A stretch of 64,000 nt of DNA from the NCBI GenBank assembly GCA_024349245.1, contig JALDNG010001000.1:1-64000 (forward strand), written 5' to 3'. Under the pieces are notes generated by a model. That model was not told the origin of the DNA. It ran no database searches and saw nothing but the letters and a program-made list of their open reading frames with translations. This document shows, in pieces, positions 1-12,486 of the stretch. How positions within the stretch are numbered: position 1 is the stretch's first letter; the number at the start of each line of letters is the position of its first letter. A program made the translations under genes and the position numbers. This DNA is from Neodontobutis hainanensis. Its lineage: Eukaryota > Chordata > Actinopteri > Gobiiformes > Odontobutidae.

Positions 1-340
1 AGGTCCCGCCATGTTTGTTGTAGGTTATTACCATGGTCATCCTCCATAGCTGCTATTGTCCCTAGTGATTACTTAACTACTAGTCTATTTAGTGTGCTTG
101 AGCTTTATAACATTTATTAGAAGTAACATGTGTTTTTAAAAACGTCAGATATTGCATGCTAGCCTATATAAACTTTGATATCGAAAGATGAACTTACTGC
201 AGTGTTGCTGCTGGCGCCATTGTTCAACTGGCTTGCGCGCTGTATTGCTGTGTTTACCAACGTGACCAGGTCATCGCTGCGTGATTGGCTGAGGATAGAT
301 CGACTCACACAATATCGATTGCAATTCCTCGGTACTCCGG
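1..340. promoter_or_regulatory. Promoter-like CpG-containing segment, present three times
   Basis: This segment contains a reverse CCAAT box (GATTGGCTGA near 280), GCCGCCAT-like motifs resembling YY1 sites and a local cluster of CpGs in otherwise AT-rich DNA. It is repeated at 18891-19230 and 32134-32470. It lies between the 5' side of the minus-strand HECT gene of one unit and the plus-strand RING-like gene of the next, so it could be a divergent promoter. This is inferred from motifs and position only. Confidence 0.35.
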
Positions 341-849
341 ATGTTCCATGAACTTCTTTTACTGCGTATTTTACACTGTGAATTTCGACGGTTGAAGTTG
401 AGTGGTCGAAAACATATCTATTTAATATTTATACGGCGATTTTTTTTATTTTGGATTTTGAAACTTTGATAATATCTATTGAAATTTCTAACTTTGAAAT
501 TCAGTCACTAAAATTCAAAGACAAAAATATTCAAACATATGTTTTCAGTGATAAAAAAAATCAGAGTTAGAAATTCACAGGTATTTAAAATTCAAAGTCT
601 GATGACACAAATAATCTTCCATATGTGTGCGTCTGCTTTGCTTCTCCTTGCAAGGATTAAAACCTGGCCATTGCTTATTAAATTATAATCTGTCTCCGTG
701 TCTCTCTGGATAAATATAAGGACATAGAAAATTCTTATAACACATCTCCTTTGTCTTTTTAACATTAAAAACAGGAAGTGGTCACACCAGTTCTTTAAAT
801 GGTGGATCTCATGCATGTACCACAGAGGACCAGTCCTCTTTATACAGTA

Positions 850-1420
850 GGCTTAAGATCACTGTATCGTCAGAGAACTTAATGATGGGATTGTTGCACA
901 GACGGCTCCTGCATTCATTTGTGTAGAGTGAAAAAAGGAAAGGAGAACTCACACATTCCTGTGGGACACCTGTGTTAGAGTATTTGACCGTAGAGAGAAC
1001 ACCATTTACTTTTACTTGCTGTTGTTAAGAAAAAATAAAACCATTGAATAATAAAATGATTAACATGCAAATCAGTCAATTTCTGGACCAGTAGCTGTGG
1101 TTGTACTGCCGAATAAAAGTCAACACATAAGTGTTTTATACGTGTTTGTAAACGAGCAAGTTGCAGGGGATCTTTAGCATGTTCACAATGATCTTTTCAA
1201 AACATTTCATTACAACAGATGTCAAAGCTACTGGCCTTAAGTTGTGAACAGCAGGACAAAATACTTAGGGTACAGGGATGATTACAGATTTCTTCCACAG
1301 AGCGGGGACAGTGAAGCGCGATAATGATTGTTGATAAAATTGAGCACCAAGCAGCAGTCAGTTTGGAAGCAGAAGTCCTCAGTAAGATGGCAGGATCTAG
1401 GAGCCATCTGGTCTGGCAGA
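850..1420 (-). mobile_element. L2/CR1-like LINE reverse transcriptase fragment (unit 1)
   Basis: The minus strand encodes degraded reverse-transcriptase blocks in order: an R-P-D-G box near 1410, a stretch ending A-L-W-K-K-S near 1290, R-P-V-A-L-T-S with M-K-C-F-E-K near 1200, and the F-S-D-D-T form of the catalytic F-A-D-D box near 870. Frames shift between blocks, so it is a dead, 5'-truncated LINE copy. Clade assignment comes from motif spelling only. Confidence 0.75.
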
Positions 1421-1878
1421 TTTTTTATTACAGACATAAACTATGTAAAACTATGTATGTAACCTACAGTATGTAGGGTTAATAGTTGGACAACAAAAAG
1501 CAACTCCACTGGGGAGGGTCCAAGTTCTCAAAGTCATTGAGCTCATAGCTCTCAGTGTCATTAGAAGTAGAGAGCTGGATCCTGCTGGGATTCTTATTAG
1601 CAATGCACTGGATCTATTGACAATTATAACACAGAATATATTGCTTTCATTAGCAACGTTTACCAGGTTTATTACTAGTTTAGAGTCTACTTCAACTTTC
1701 TGGGTTAAAGCTGGGTTATTATTATTATTATTATAAAATCAACCTAAACTATCTAACTCTGTGGAGTCAGGTGTTTTACTGTAAACCAGAGGAAAGTCCC
1801 AGACAGTCGGTGGGTCATGTTTGCTGAAATGAGCTCCTCCTTATCCTAACCAGACTGCTTACACTGCTGATGTTTCAG

Positions 1879-2420
1879 AATGAGTTTTGACCAACCAGAG
1901 AAGAGCTTTGACCCTTTAGATCGGACCCTGACATTAGTCAATGGAAAGGATGACTTGGATCACTTTTGTAAATAGCATTGTTTTGGCGGCGTGGACATGA
2001 ACAGAAATGTTATAAAGATGTTTATCAGCTTGTCAGCTCCTGAGGACGGTGACGGCTTCTTAAAAGCACAACTCTCCTGTGGTCACGCAGTTTCTCCTGA
2101 ACCTCTGACAGAAACATGGCGCCACCAACTGGAGGAGGTATGAGCTTATGTCTATAAACAGAATTAGTTTTGCATTCAGACCCCTGACTCATTGTGTCGC
2201 TTCACAAAAAGGACCTAATATGACACGTACTGGTAACACATGTGTAACTTTAAAAGTACTCACATTTTTAGACATATCTGTGAAGACGGTGCAGCCAACA
2301 CTGAAAAAAGGCTTCTTTTGTTTTCAAGGGCAAATACAGATTCAGATGCACTGCTCTGCTCAAGTTGAGTTCTGCTTTGTTTGTCCTAAGCTCACTCCGG
2401 AGTGGCCCCAGACAGACCTC
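1879..2420 (+). pseudogene. RING-like E3 ligase gene fragment (unit 1)
   Basis: Exon 1879-2137 follows a TTTCAG acceptor, opens with an ATG at 1880 (MSFDQPEKSFDPLD) and ends at a GAG|GTATGAG donor. It encodes L-S-C-G-H-A-V-S-P-E-P-L-T, the start of a Cys/His box I associate with a fish-expanded RING/RBR-like E3 family. The next exon, from 2329 after TTTTCAAG, reads G-K-Y-R-F-R-C-T-A-L, matching that family's following zinc-binding stretch. The frame breaks between the VNGKDD segment and the Cys/His box (GCGGCGTGG near 1986), and unit 1 also lacks two bases present in unit 2. The exons are real by splice structure, but the gene is broken as read. Family assignment is from memory of motif shape. 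Confidence 0.55.
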
Positions 2421-2854
2421 CATACCAGTGTGGCACAGGAACTAGACACCCCTTCTGCTCTGTAACTGTTATAAATGCAAGAATTAACAAGTAAATAGCA
2501 CCAATACCACCAGTTATTTTTGTTCTCATCTTTTTATGCTCTACCAATGCTATACTTTACTTAAAATGGCACTTTGTTCTTTACTTTCTTCCTCCTCTTT
2601 TACCAAACCCCTCACCATTATGGCTACAGCTTGTCTCCACTAATGCACTCAGTAATATTATCAGAATGCATGTATTATCTCAGAGAAGCATATAAATGAT
2701 GAAAGTTTATTCTGTAAAATGTAACTCAGTGTATTCATATTTCATGTTTCATTTCTGAGCAATCATATGAATGAACTAAATAACAATTACAATGTCTCTG
2801 GCAATAAAGGAAGGACATAGCCACAATATCGCTCAGACCGCTGTGTAGACCTGT

Positions 2855-3640
2855 CACAATCGCCGAAGCAAGTTCCTAGTTTGTGAATCTCGTTCACTGA
2901 CAAAGGCAATAAACGTTTTCTGATTCTGATTCTGATCAGGTTTTATTATTGTGTCATGCTTGAAACACAAGCCCGGCCCAAATGTGCTTACAAGACACTC
3001 CCAATTAAACCAAAGACCAGATACCAACACTAAATGGAGTGAGTAAAGCAAACCAAAAAAAAGTGTATCACAAAAGTAAAAAGCCAACCTGGTCACAACA
3101 TAAATTCAAATAAAAATTATTCTAAGACAAGGTAATCAAACATAAAATAGACTATACAAATGTCAAATTAAACTATGCTGAAACAAAATAAACTAAAAAG
3201 ACTATACATAAGTTGATTAAAGCTACGCTAAAACAAAATAAACTATGCACAGTACAAATGTGAATAAATAGTGTATAGTGCAGGTTGTGTAACAGGTATT
3301 GCACGTTACAAATATTGCACGGTGAGATTCCACATGATTGTGGAAATACTGCTTGGTGAAAAGAGTTTCTGTGTTAGCAGTGTTCATTGTAGAGTCTGAC
3401 AGCAGCAGGAAGGAAAGCCCTGCAGAATCTCTCCTTCACACACCGAGGGTGGAGCAGTCTGTCACTGAAGCTGCTCTCCAGAGCTGACAGGGCGTCCTGC
3501 AGGCGGTGGGACTTATGGTCCAGCATAGATCACCCACTTACCGCACTGAGTCCAGAGGACAGCCCAGGACAGAGCTGGACTTCCTGATGACCTTGTCCAG
3601 CTTCTTCTCTCTCCCTCTCTGTGATGCTGAGAGGGAGAGA
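2855..3640. repeat. LINE 3'-tail and interspersed repeat (unit 1)
   Basis: A short GATTCT repeat at about 2917-2938 follows GCAATAAACG, the usual look of an L2-type LINE 3' tail. From about 3290 to 3640 runs a GC-richer tract (TGACAGCAGCAGGAAGGAA, then CAGTCTGTCACTGAAG) typical of a multi-copy fish repeat. No gene is seen here. The unit 2 copy is at about 21740-22530. Confidence 0.5.
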
Positions 3641-4413
3641 GAAGACAGTAAAACTATTAAACACATGCACATATTTGTTAAACAGATGTACATTAAAACT
3701 GAATAATGTGGTGTCTACCTTTTGTGTGCTCAGGAATCCTCTCCAAGAAGCCTGAAAAAAAACATGCTTTAGTCTCAGGAGAATAGATCTGGAGATTTGA
3801 ACAAAACAATCCAATATACATATCTTTTCTTTGTTTTCTTCTTTCTTATCCTCTTTCCTTTGCTTTTCATCTCTTTTAGGCCTCTTCCTGCGAGAAATCA
3901 GTTTATTTAACTTGAATTAGACTCTTTACTCTTGTCTGTCCATGAAAGTCAGATTACTTTTACTTCTGTTACTTTTTCATCTTACATTGTACTTTCTTCC
4001 CTCTCCTTTACTTTTGCCCTTTGTTTACGCTCCTCTTTTTGCACAAGCTCCTTGTCTATAGTTTACTGCTGGGTCTCTTTAGACTGTCACCTTTTGGAGA
4101 AGCAGAAGAAAAAACAGCAAGTGAAAGTGTAAAACATGTTAATCAACCCCAGGTACTGAATACTCACCTTTATAGTTTCATTTGTTTAAGGAGAACATAT
4201 CATTTGTATTTTTCACACAACACAGCAAAAACATGGAACAAGTCCAACTGGAAGAGCTAATGAACCTATTTAAACATGTCACACCACACTAAACCCTCTG
4301 ACACACAACACACTATATACAATATTTACAAATGTTATACTTATCCTGAAATGACCCTGAGTCCTGCCCCTAAGTCCCAGCACGATTTCACTCAGAAGAA
4401 ACACTGAAAGCGG

Positions 4414-5198
4414 TCAGTTCTTAAAAAGAGTAAAAGTGCTTCTCCTTTTGAATTGGCCTTTGTGGTTTATCCGACCTTTTCCAGTGTTTCCACTCGGCGC
4501 ACGGTCCCTCATGTAATCTTCCATCTCCTTCACCCAGTCCGGCTTGGGCCCAGGAAACAAGGGGACCGGCTCCTGGGGTCTGGGAGGTGTGGCAGGGGAG
4601 GGAGGTGCCCTGGAGGGAGCAGAGGAGACAAGAGGGTTAGTGCAGGGAGCACAGGGAGGAGGCACCAGGGGCTCACGAGGAGCAGCTGGGGCCTTCCGAG
4701 CCTCAGAAGGAGAAACAGAAACATCCAGAGCAAAGGAGTCTGGGAGCAGAGAAGCTCAGCTGAGGGACCTGAGCAGGAGGAGGAGAGATAGCAAGAGAGC
4801 GAGCGCAGCGAGAGAAGGAGCCAGAGCTAAGCTTACGGACCTTAGCAGGACGAGAGAGAGCAAGGGAGTGAGAGGGAGGAGAGGAGGAGCAGGAGGATGA
4901 GGAGGAAGGACTAAGGTATCTAGCACGAGACTTAAAGACGCCAGAGGAGCTAGAGGAGCTAGAGGAGCGAGTGGAGCGAGAGTTAGAGTCAGAAAAAGAG
5001 CAAGAGCTTGAAAGAGTGTCTCCTGAGGAGAGACAGACACAAAGGCAGAGTTCAAGGGGCCTGTGGAGGAGGCAGGTGCAGAGAGAACAGGGGGTGTGTG
5101 GGGTGTAGTGAGTGTGGGCAGCCTGTGCAGGAGGAGCACGTCGGGACACCCGGGCCTCGTCGTCCAGGAGAAGCGCTGGGCCATCAGTGAACAGAGAT
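4414..5198 (-). pseudogene. Ser/Pro-rich protein, terminal exon (unit 1)
   Basis: Terminal exon running from a CTCCACAG acceptor at 5198 to a stop at 4414. Its C-terminal part is rich in Pro (RAPPSPATPPRPQEPVPLF), followed by G-P-K-P-D-W-V-K-E-M-E-D-Y-M and a basic tail K-G-Q-F-K-R-R-S-T. Relative to unit 2 it has frame-breaking indels, an extra GAGCTAGAG repeat near 4960 and only an 83-residue open C-terminus. The function is not recognised; low-complexity Ser tracts suggest a disordered protein. Confidence 0.5.
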
Positions 5199-5199
5199 C

Positions 5200-7100
5200 T
5201 GTGGAGAGAAATACATCTGTTAAAATCCTCACATCATGTGATGCCATTGTGTGATTCATCAAAATAAAGCAAAGCCATGAGGCTCTGAGGTCTTTTAAAT
5301 CCATGTCTGAACATGGAACTGTTACTGATTCAAGTCCACCATGTACTTTCTGTCTAGTGCCATTTTCTATCGTTTCATGGACACTAGCACAATGTACCAA
5401 TACAGAGAGTACTTTTAAAGCAGCACTGTTTAATCTTAAACCATCTTTTACTCATAAAGCCTCAGAGTGATTTTGACCAATCTCAGATCAAACCAGGAGA
5501 ATATGTCCACGTTCAAAGACATTATTATTCACTAAACTACTAAAATTATAGCACTTTAATGTGCAGAAAGGTTACAGTGTTGTTATAAAGTTGTTAAGAG
5601 TTATTTATGAATAATCATTTGTCCTCATTACAATCTGGATAGATTTACTTTATGAATAGATCTTATTTTTTCATAATAGCTACAAAACTAACACAAAAAC
5701 ATAACTGTACATTTTCATTAACAAATATGTTCAACAAACTCTGCTTCTACATGTACCTGGTTTACACAGGATTCTCCTAAATTACTTTTTGAAACCTATT
5801 GTATTATATTTGGAAATGAATCAACATAAAACAAATTTATTTTCTATAATTAGGTACTGGGTTAAATACAAAATGTATAATATAGAAATTAATCAAAATA
5901 CGTTGCAGACAGCTCTCAATTTAAATGTTAGCCTCCTGTGCGTTTTGTTGCTTTCATTAATATGTCTGTGTAAATGGACTTTTACATTATTTCTGATAGG
6001 CTCTAAGAACAAACAAAGTCACAACAAAAATACACATATTCTGAGTTAAAATTTACCGTGAAACATCATTTAAACATCGACAAAAGACCATTTTGCTCAA
6101 ATATATTGGTTCATATAGTTGCTGTGCAGATTTAATGGGAAAGCCCATAGGAAATAACATGAACATGGAAATCTTAAAATCTCACGTTTTCTCTCAAAAA
6201 GGTCTCGTAGTCCTGGTCAGTGGGTGGTCAGTAGAAGTCTTAGTAGGAAATGTCCGCAGTTAAAGTCTCCTTTTTGAAGAAATCCCACTTGCCCACTTTA
6301 AAGAAAACTCATTAATGGATGCTACAACAACAACAGGAAAACAATACATATTTAAAACGAATTTAATATAACATAAATAAATAATAATAATTACACACGG
6401 ATAATGTGCCATTACAAATGATGAAAACCTGTCCTGTTATCAAGTTTGAAAAGGTGGCCTCTCCCCCATACGGGCCTGTCCCACATGTGGTAAACTGCTG
6501 GAGCATAACACATAGGGCTGTAAACACATGTGACAGATGTAAGGTTATGTTCTGTTTGTGTGCTTGAACATCGATCCAAACTGTACAAATTATTACGAGC
6601 CACGCTCCAGTGGTGTAGCTCTATATCAGACCTTGATACCAGTGTGGGCATGAGCAGTGAACTCCAGATAGATTTAAACATGTGGGAAAGGTGGTGAATG
6701 TTTGATATCTGAGACAAAACATACATCATTATGTGTAAAATAAATCTGAGGAGTTGTCTCTTTAAAATATCAGTACATGTGGGTGATCTAATATTACATA
6801 TTACATACTTCAATAATGCAACAAATAACTTTTCAAACTACTTTTTAAAACTTGTCTTTATTTTGTTTTACGACATCATAATTAACTGTAATCATTAAAA
6901 AAAGTGTAAGAAATGATGAGGAGGCTGCGTGTATACATTAAACTGATTGTACAATGTTCAAATGTGGAATATACATTTACATTTATATACATTTAGTCCT
7001 TTAGCAGACGTTTTCCTTTAGAAACCCTATTATTTATGTTCATATATATTCATACTTGTGTAGATGTGTCACATTGAGCAGTTCTGGCCCTGTGAACAGA
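5200..7100. other. Region without a recognised gene (unit 1); LINE tail at its end
   Basis: AT-rich sequence, repeated in unit 2 at about 24075-26350, with no supported coding exon. A possible short minus-strand exon near 6195-6290 ends at GAAAAC|GTGAG but its frame is broken. At 6968-7015 lies a degenerate reverse copy of a fish LINE 3' tail (CATTTAGTCCTTTAGCAGAC). Confidence 0.4.
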
Positions 7101-7103
7101 TTT

Positions 7104-7262
7104 TATGGAGGTGGCAGAGTGGTTAGCACTCAGGCCTAACAGCAAGAAGGTCCTGGGTTCAATTCCCATCCAGGACAGGGCCTTTCTGTGTGGAGTTTGC
7201 ATGTTCTCCCTGTGTCTGCGTAGGTTTCCTCCGGGTACTCGGTTTCCCCTACCAAAAACATG
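7104..7262 (+). mobile_element. tRNA-derived SINE (unit 1)
   Basis: The copy starts with a tRNA-like head: GTGGCAGAGTGGTTAGCACT resembles a pol III A box and GGTTCAATTCCC a B box. The body (TGTGGAGTTTGCATGTTCTC, then TTTCCTCCGGGTACTC) is typical of a common fish SINE. The open frame across it is incidental. The same family lies in antisense inside a gypsy gag at 33247-33650. Confidence 0.8.
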
Positions 7263-9260
7263 TACAATAAAGGACTACAGATGGAAATTAGCAGTTAAAC
7301 TATAAACTGGTACAAGCATCTCTGCTCGGCTTAATGAACATTGTACGTTGTCTTAAAGAAAATAAACTCATTTTAATGCTGCAGGTTGTGTTCATCTTGA
7401 ATGCTGTGAACCCTGACCTTGCAGGAGCGACAGAACTGGTGACGATCACAGCCGGGAGAGAAGAAGAAGCCACAATGAGCAGCAGGATGACTGTATGGAC
7501 AGTGAGCTGTGCAGGAGTCCTGGGGAAAACTCTGTCCGTTCTCAGTCCTGAAAACTAATTCAATACTGCCTCTTGGTTTATGTCAGGCCAAAACCAGTAG
7601 CTTAAAATTAAGAAGTGTTTATGTGGGGCACTGAACTCTGAACTAAACTAATGTAAAACATTGAACTATGGAAGCACAACTGTCAAGTGCTACAGTGGTA
7701 ATTTGAACAGCAAACAGCATTATAAAACATCATACTATGTTCACACTAGACCAAATCCTGTGTGGCATGAAGAAATGGAAACAAGCAAGTCCCTCTTGAA
7801 TGAAGTATAGTCCTTGTAGTGAGATGGAATGCGCAGAATCTCAAAGCAGGTTGAGGCTGTGATGTAGTTTCCAGTTACTACCTCTACAGACAAACTTGTT
7901 GGCAAGACCTCCCAGCCTGTCCAGAATTTTACTAGATTTTGCAGTTCAGTTGGCGTTGCTAAAGAATGAATTAAACAGATTTTAAAATGTTTTATTTCCA
8001 TAAATATTATGGAATACAAATATTACTTAGTTTCACCTCCAGTGATGAACTCTTGGAGATAGCCCGATATGCGGAACTTTATGTCTGCTGACCAGTCGTC
8101 ATCATCATCATCTTCATCTGCTTGTGGCCAGGTGATTCGCTGCAGAAGAATCTGCGTCAACAAAAGGCCACATGAAAAAACATCCAGCCGTCAATTGCAG
8201 TTATTTCTGCAACCACAATTAATTGGTAACAATAAAATATACATGTATACACATTAAACTACCATAACTACCTACATGGGAAAGGGCTTAATTTCTGAGT
8301 TGCTCTAAAGAAGATCCCGACAGTGGATCGCATTACTGCCACAGAATTAGCTACAAGTGTGTGGAGCAGTGAGACTGAGATGGTTGTATACCGAGAGAGT
8401 CGCATGTCATCGAAGGATTACGGTTTATATTCAACCAACAGCTGTACCAGATACTGCCCGTGACTTCATCAGTAGAACTGTTTTCAGGAACAGACACCTA
8501 ATGCTTTTAGATCAGTGGTTACTGAACAACTTAGACCATCCCTTGTTTTCAGCTTATGAACAACAAAGAAACCAGTGGACATCTGAGAATCTAATCAGCA
8601 GGACGGATCGACTGCTCTACAATCAGTCTAGGACAGAAGAAGAAGTTTGAATCAACTAATTTGAAGATACCAAATAACTGATTTACTCCTTGGGGATTAA
8701 TAAAATTGAAGTGAATAAGAAACAAGTTGTCTGTAAACAAAGCTATCAAACTTAGATGCAAGGTCACAGTGGCCAGTGCGAAACCACCTGACAGCACTGG
8801 AGAAGGATATAGCATTATCATTCCAGTCCAAACGCCTTTGCTTCAACTTTATCTTCAAGTAAGACCATAAGAAAGCAAAATTACCTCTGGACAGATGTTC
8901 TCTGCCCCTCTTTTGGAAAAAGGATAGCTGCTGTGTCTGGTCTTTGAGTAAGCAAAGTCCACAATGGTGTTTCTTTTAGTCCTCTGCGCAGTTGCTTAAT
9001 CTGTCTTACGACTCGTCCAATCACCTAATAACAATAATAAGGAATAAAAGACAAGCATAATAATTGTAGTGGAGAGTTGTAAAATGTATGTAGTTTCGTT
9101 TTCAATTTTTTTATTCTCACTTCACTCACCGCATGAATTAAAAGTTTTTCAAAAACACTTTCGGTTACTTTTGTTCAGAGGAGGAAGGTCCATGCATAGG
9201 CCAACTCCTGTATCTGCTGTTTTTCCTTTTCTGACAGGTTGGATTCTCCTTCCAACTTTT

Positions 9261-9293
<33 letters not shown>

Positions 9294-9436
9294 ATAAATA
9301 CAGTTTATATAAAACTTTAAGCAAAATTCACATTTTACCAACTACAGTTATAAAGAAAATATAGAAAAATCTAACTAAGACATGTCTGTTAAGAGTCTCA
9401 GTCAACCAGGCCATCTAGAAGAAAAAAGGGTTAAAG

Positions 9437-9487
9437 CCAAAGCATCTGGACGTAGGTTTGAAGGTGAACCTTGTCCAGATGCTTTGG
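9437..9487. repeat. Hairpin-forming inverted repeat (unit 1)
   Basis: Perfect 15-bp arms CCAAAGCATCTGGAC (9437-9451) and GTCCAGATGCTTTGG (9473-9487) with a second short pairing inside leave a small loop. The hairpin is exact in unit 2 at 28693-28743. It lies in the intron just 3' of the HECT N-lobe exon. Probably a small MITE or repeat core. Confidence 0.6.
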
Positions 9488-11539
9488 ATTTAACACTTTT
9501 TCCATCTTCAAACTAAGAGATATGAGAGAAACATACAAGCTTGGTTGTGTCACGAATGTCGAGGTCCGGACAATCCTCTACAGTGACAGTTGATGTTTCA
9601 GGACTGCCACCAAGTAGGACATGCACAAAAGCTGGACTAAGTCCTGAAAGACATGGCCCTCCATGGAGAAAGAAGTGACCCATCATTCTCCCTGCCACAA
9701 GGAACAGGTCACTTTAAACAAGAAAGTGCGACGGTTCTCCATCAAAAAGCCGAGTGACACTGCTATTTGCTGTGAAAAATTATGTTAGAAAGCAATTGGT
9801 TTTCTAAATTTGTACGGATGTTTCAATATTTGTGAACTGTAAATTCTTAAATCCTTGATGATTCATTTTTATTAAATGTTTCATAATAGCAATGCATTAT
9901 AATTTAATTGTATAGCAAACAGCATGGGCATATATGCATAAAATACATACCAAAATGAATGTGAAATCCAAACTTTAATTTTTCCATGCAAGTTGAGAAG
10001 AAAAAACGTGTAACCCCAAGTCCAATAGCAGTATCCCCTGTACAACAAAATTTTAATAGTAGGCTTAATTATTATTTGACAACTATAACTTTTATTTGGT
10101 TTTACCTTCAAGTCTGCAAATCAAGGGGCATGCACATTCCACATTGGTTTGCTTATAAAAATATAAGGGTCATGTCCTGTTCTGCAGGACTTTTCCTGAT
10201 GTCCATGCATAGAGTTAACGGACTCTTCATTGCATGGATTTGGAGATAATACTCCGCACACTGAGATATGGCCTTACTTAAGTCACTAATAGATGACCAA
10301 TCTAATAAGAAACAGTAAAAGCAAATATAAGGGGTTCAATACATAAATCTAATATGCATGATTAAGAAATTGAATGTCTCTATCTTAACAATGCTTTGAT
10401 GGCTGTTCTATAATTAAAAAGACACTTTGAATATCACATACCCATGGAAGTAGTCGCTGAAGTTATGGATGGTCCAGGAACCACTGCTTGTTCCTTTTCA
10501 CTGGGATAAACTGCAAGTGTCACTTGACTAAAATAAAAAAATATAAAAATAATTATACACATATGTAACAAATGCAAGAATGACAACAGGCTCGGTTTAT
10601 TTAATGTCAAAACACTGTGAAGAGACAATAGAAACAACACTGATAAAATTATTCTTTCGTATAAAAGGGTCATTCAGTCTAGAAATTGAATCCAACCAAT
10701 AAAACCTCTTTAAAAATTAGAAAATAAAAAGATACCTTTCACCACATGTAGATGCGTGCTGCTCTATCCGATCAGATTTAAACATTTTCAGAAAAACAGG
10801 ACAGGACTGAGCTGTTGGAAAATAGAAAGATGTTTTAGTAAAACATAATTATGTGAAAGGACATAAATATGAACTAGGTTCCTAAGTTTTAAATTATGGT
10901 GTAGTAAGAAGTGTAGGTTGTCGTAAGGACAGACAAATCATACATTGTTCCTCAACCAGATGAGCTGTGTCTTCCTTAGGCCCGTCACTGTCGACTTCAA
11001 TGATCAAACAGGAGTAAATATAATACTTTAGAAGCTGCAGAGGTACAGCAACACCACACTTGTGACATGTGGCTTTTGCCATACCGCTGAAGGCTCCATC
11101 AGTTAGTTGTAGTGGACTTCTATCAAGATCTTCTTGGACAGGGACTATGAACAGTTTTTTACCCCCTTGAGCAACAGACTTCAAGAGTCTGCCTGTATAA
11201 CCAGCATCGTCAGGTGACACAAGGGACAGTTTACGCTTCCCCATCCACCTGTCAAAATTAAAAATTATTTAAAAATTGCAGCCAAACATAGATTGCATAG
11301 TATAGTTTTTATAGACATTACTGCAATTATATTAAATAAACTAACCTTTGCTTCTTGTTAAAAAAAAAATCTCTGCTTACCAGCTGCTTTATAAAGTAGC
11401 CATCCACCTGTTACTGTTTGCAGTTTTGGAAATAGAACTTTGAGGGCGTCACATAACTGTAGGTGAAAAGTACAAAAAATTGACATTTCATCTCAAAACA
11501 AACTTATTTAATATGCATTGCACACACAATTAATATAAC

Positions 11540-11542
<3 letters not shown>

Positions 11543-11589
<47 letters not shown>
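11543..11589. repeat. (AT)n microsatellite at a HECT exon border
   Basis: About 47 bp of AT directly abut the 3' edge of the first internal HECT exon, where a splice donor is expected. The copies are 14024-14068 (duplicated segment) and 30789-30815 (unit 2, shorter). Another TA tract abuts the acceptor of exon 9 at 9256-9296 and 28532-28555. Confidence 0.85.
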
Positions 11590-11590
<1 letters not shown>

Positions 11591-12486
11591 CAGTCCTTGG
11601 ACCCAACCCAGCCTGCATATGGGTCACTGTCTGGGTCACTTTCTCAAGCTCACTTGGAGTTTTTTCACACTGCTTTGGTAGCAAATAGAAAGACACCTCG
11701 AGTGCCTTGATTTTTTGGCTGGGATAACATTTGTTGCTGGAAAGCGATTCTTTCCCGGCCTTTAGTAAAAATGCCTGGAAATGTTCTATGGTGAAAAGCT
11801 TTTGATTAAAAATTTAAATACAAGTTTAAGGTTTTTTTCATTAGGTAGGCAAATTTCGACTGGAGTGTTGCAGTACAGGTGGTTGGGGAAAAACATGCAG
11901 TCAGCTTGTTAGGAGATTCCTGAGACCAGTTTATACTGGTTTTAAGCCAGGTCCGTGTGTAAACATATTTAAAATGTTTTTAGAAGAAATTAGCATCTGT
12001 GGTGAGGGATAGAATTCTGAACAGACAATGAAAAAAACTATTTACAACATAGCCGTAAGAACTTACATTAAAACCTATAAATTAAGAATTTTACTAACTT
12101 GAATTTGCTAACTGTATACTAATTTGCTCATTAAATAAACATACAATGTGAGGTACATTCATTAATGTATTCAAACCAGGCTCTGACATTACCTACAAGT
12201 AGCAGAGTGGTTGTCATTTGCCAAAACCATCTTAATTTGTAATAGTTTGTGGATAAGGCCAATTTCTCCAATGAAAATGTATTATGACCATGCCTCCAGT
12301 AGCCCCCATTCTGTACTTTAGGACATTCTGTTTACAAACTTTTAAATGGTCTATATCAAATTGGTTTAACATATGACACTTTAATGCCTGCAGTTTGATC
12401 TGTGAAAAGAAAGCAGTACTACACTAACAGAAAAAGCTGAAAGTTTATGCTAGTAAACTAGCTTTGGTTTTGGCCTCTTCTCCCGG

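Larger units (their letters stand above)
7741..11760 (-). pseudogene. G2E3-like HECT E3 ubiquitin ligase gene (unit 1)
   Basis: Spliced minus-strand gene of the fish-expanded G2E3-like family; HECT proteins form a Cys-ubiquitin thioester and pass ubiquitin to substrates. Exons read: about 11590-11750, 11381-11456 (TGGWLLYKA), 10894-11248, 10736-10811 (zinc-finger-like, ends H-A-S-T-C-G-E), 10442-10527, 10106-10301, 9951-10037, 9537-9769 (HECT N lobe: HGGPCLSGLSP, VEDCPDLDIRDT), 9130-9255, 8885-9024, 8037-8151 and 7741-7958 (C lobe: F-W-T-G-W-E-V, catalytic-type S-T-C-F, terminal G-F-G-L-V). Defects: an in-frame TAA in the N-lobe exon near 9712 where unit 2 has a Glu codon, a two-base loss near 10160, a shift at the start of exon 3 and a missing T in exon 9. 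The zinc-finger exon has C-P-V-F where C-P-x-C is usual. Confidence 0.85.

Noticed and set aside
592..816. 74-residue minus-strand open frame, identical in both units
   Set aside because: Identity reflects the recent duplication; it lies just 3' of a dead LINE RT fragment and shows no motif or splice sites.
4453..4900. Plus-strand Gly/Arg-rich open frames, repeated at 23338-23784
   Set aside because: Antisense of the Ser/Pro-rich exon; no splice signals on the plus strand.
7104..7190. Functional tRNA gene
   Set aside because: A- and B-box-like sequences are present, but the fold is not a full cloverleaf and the SINE body follows.
7104..7305. 66-residue open frame, also 67 residues at 26360
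   Set aside because: It lies entirely within a tRNA-derived SINE.
12190..12335. Possible extra minus-strand exon ending TTGTAG|GTAATG, also near 14650-14790 and 31400-31540
   Set aside because: A good donor and a partly open frame exist, but there is an internal stop in the most protein-like frame and no acceptor or family match.
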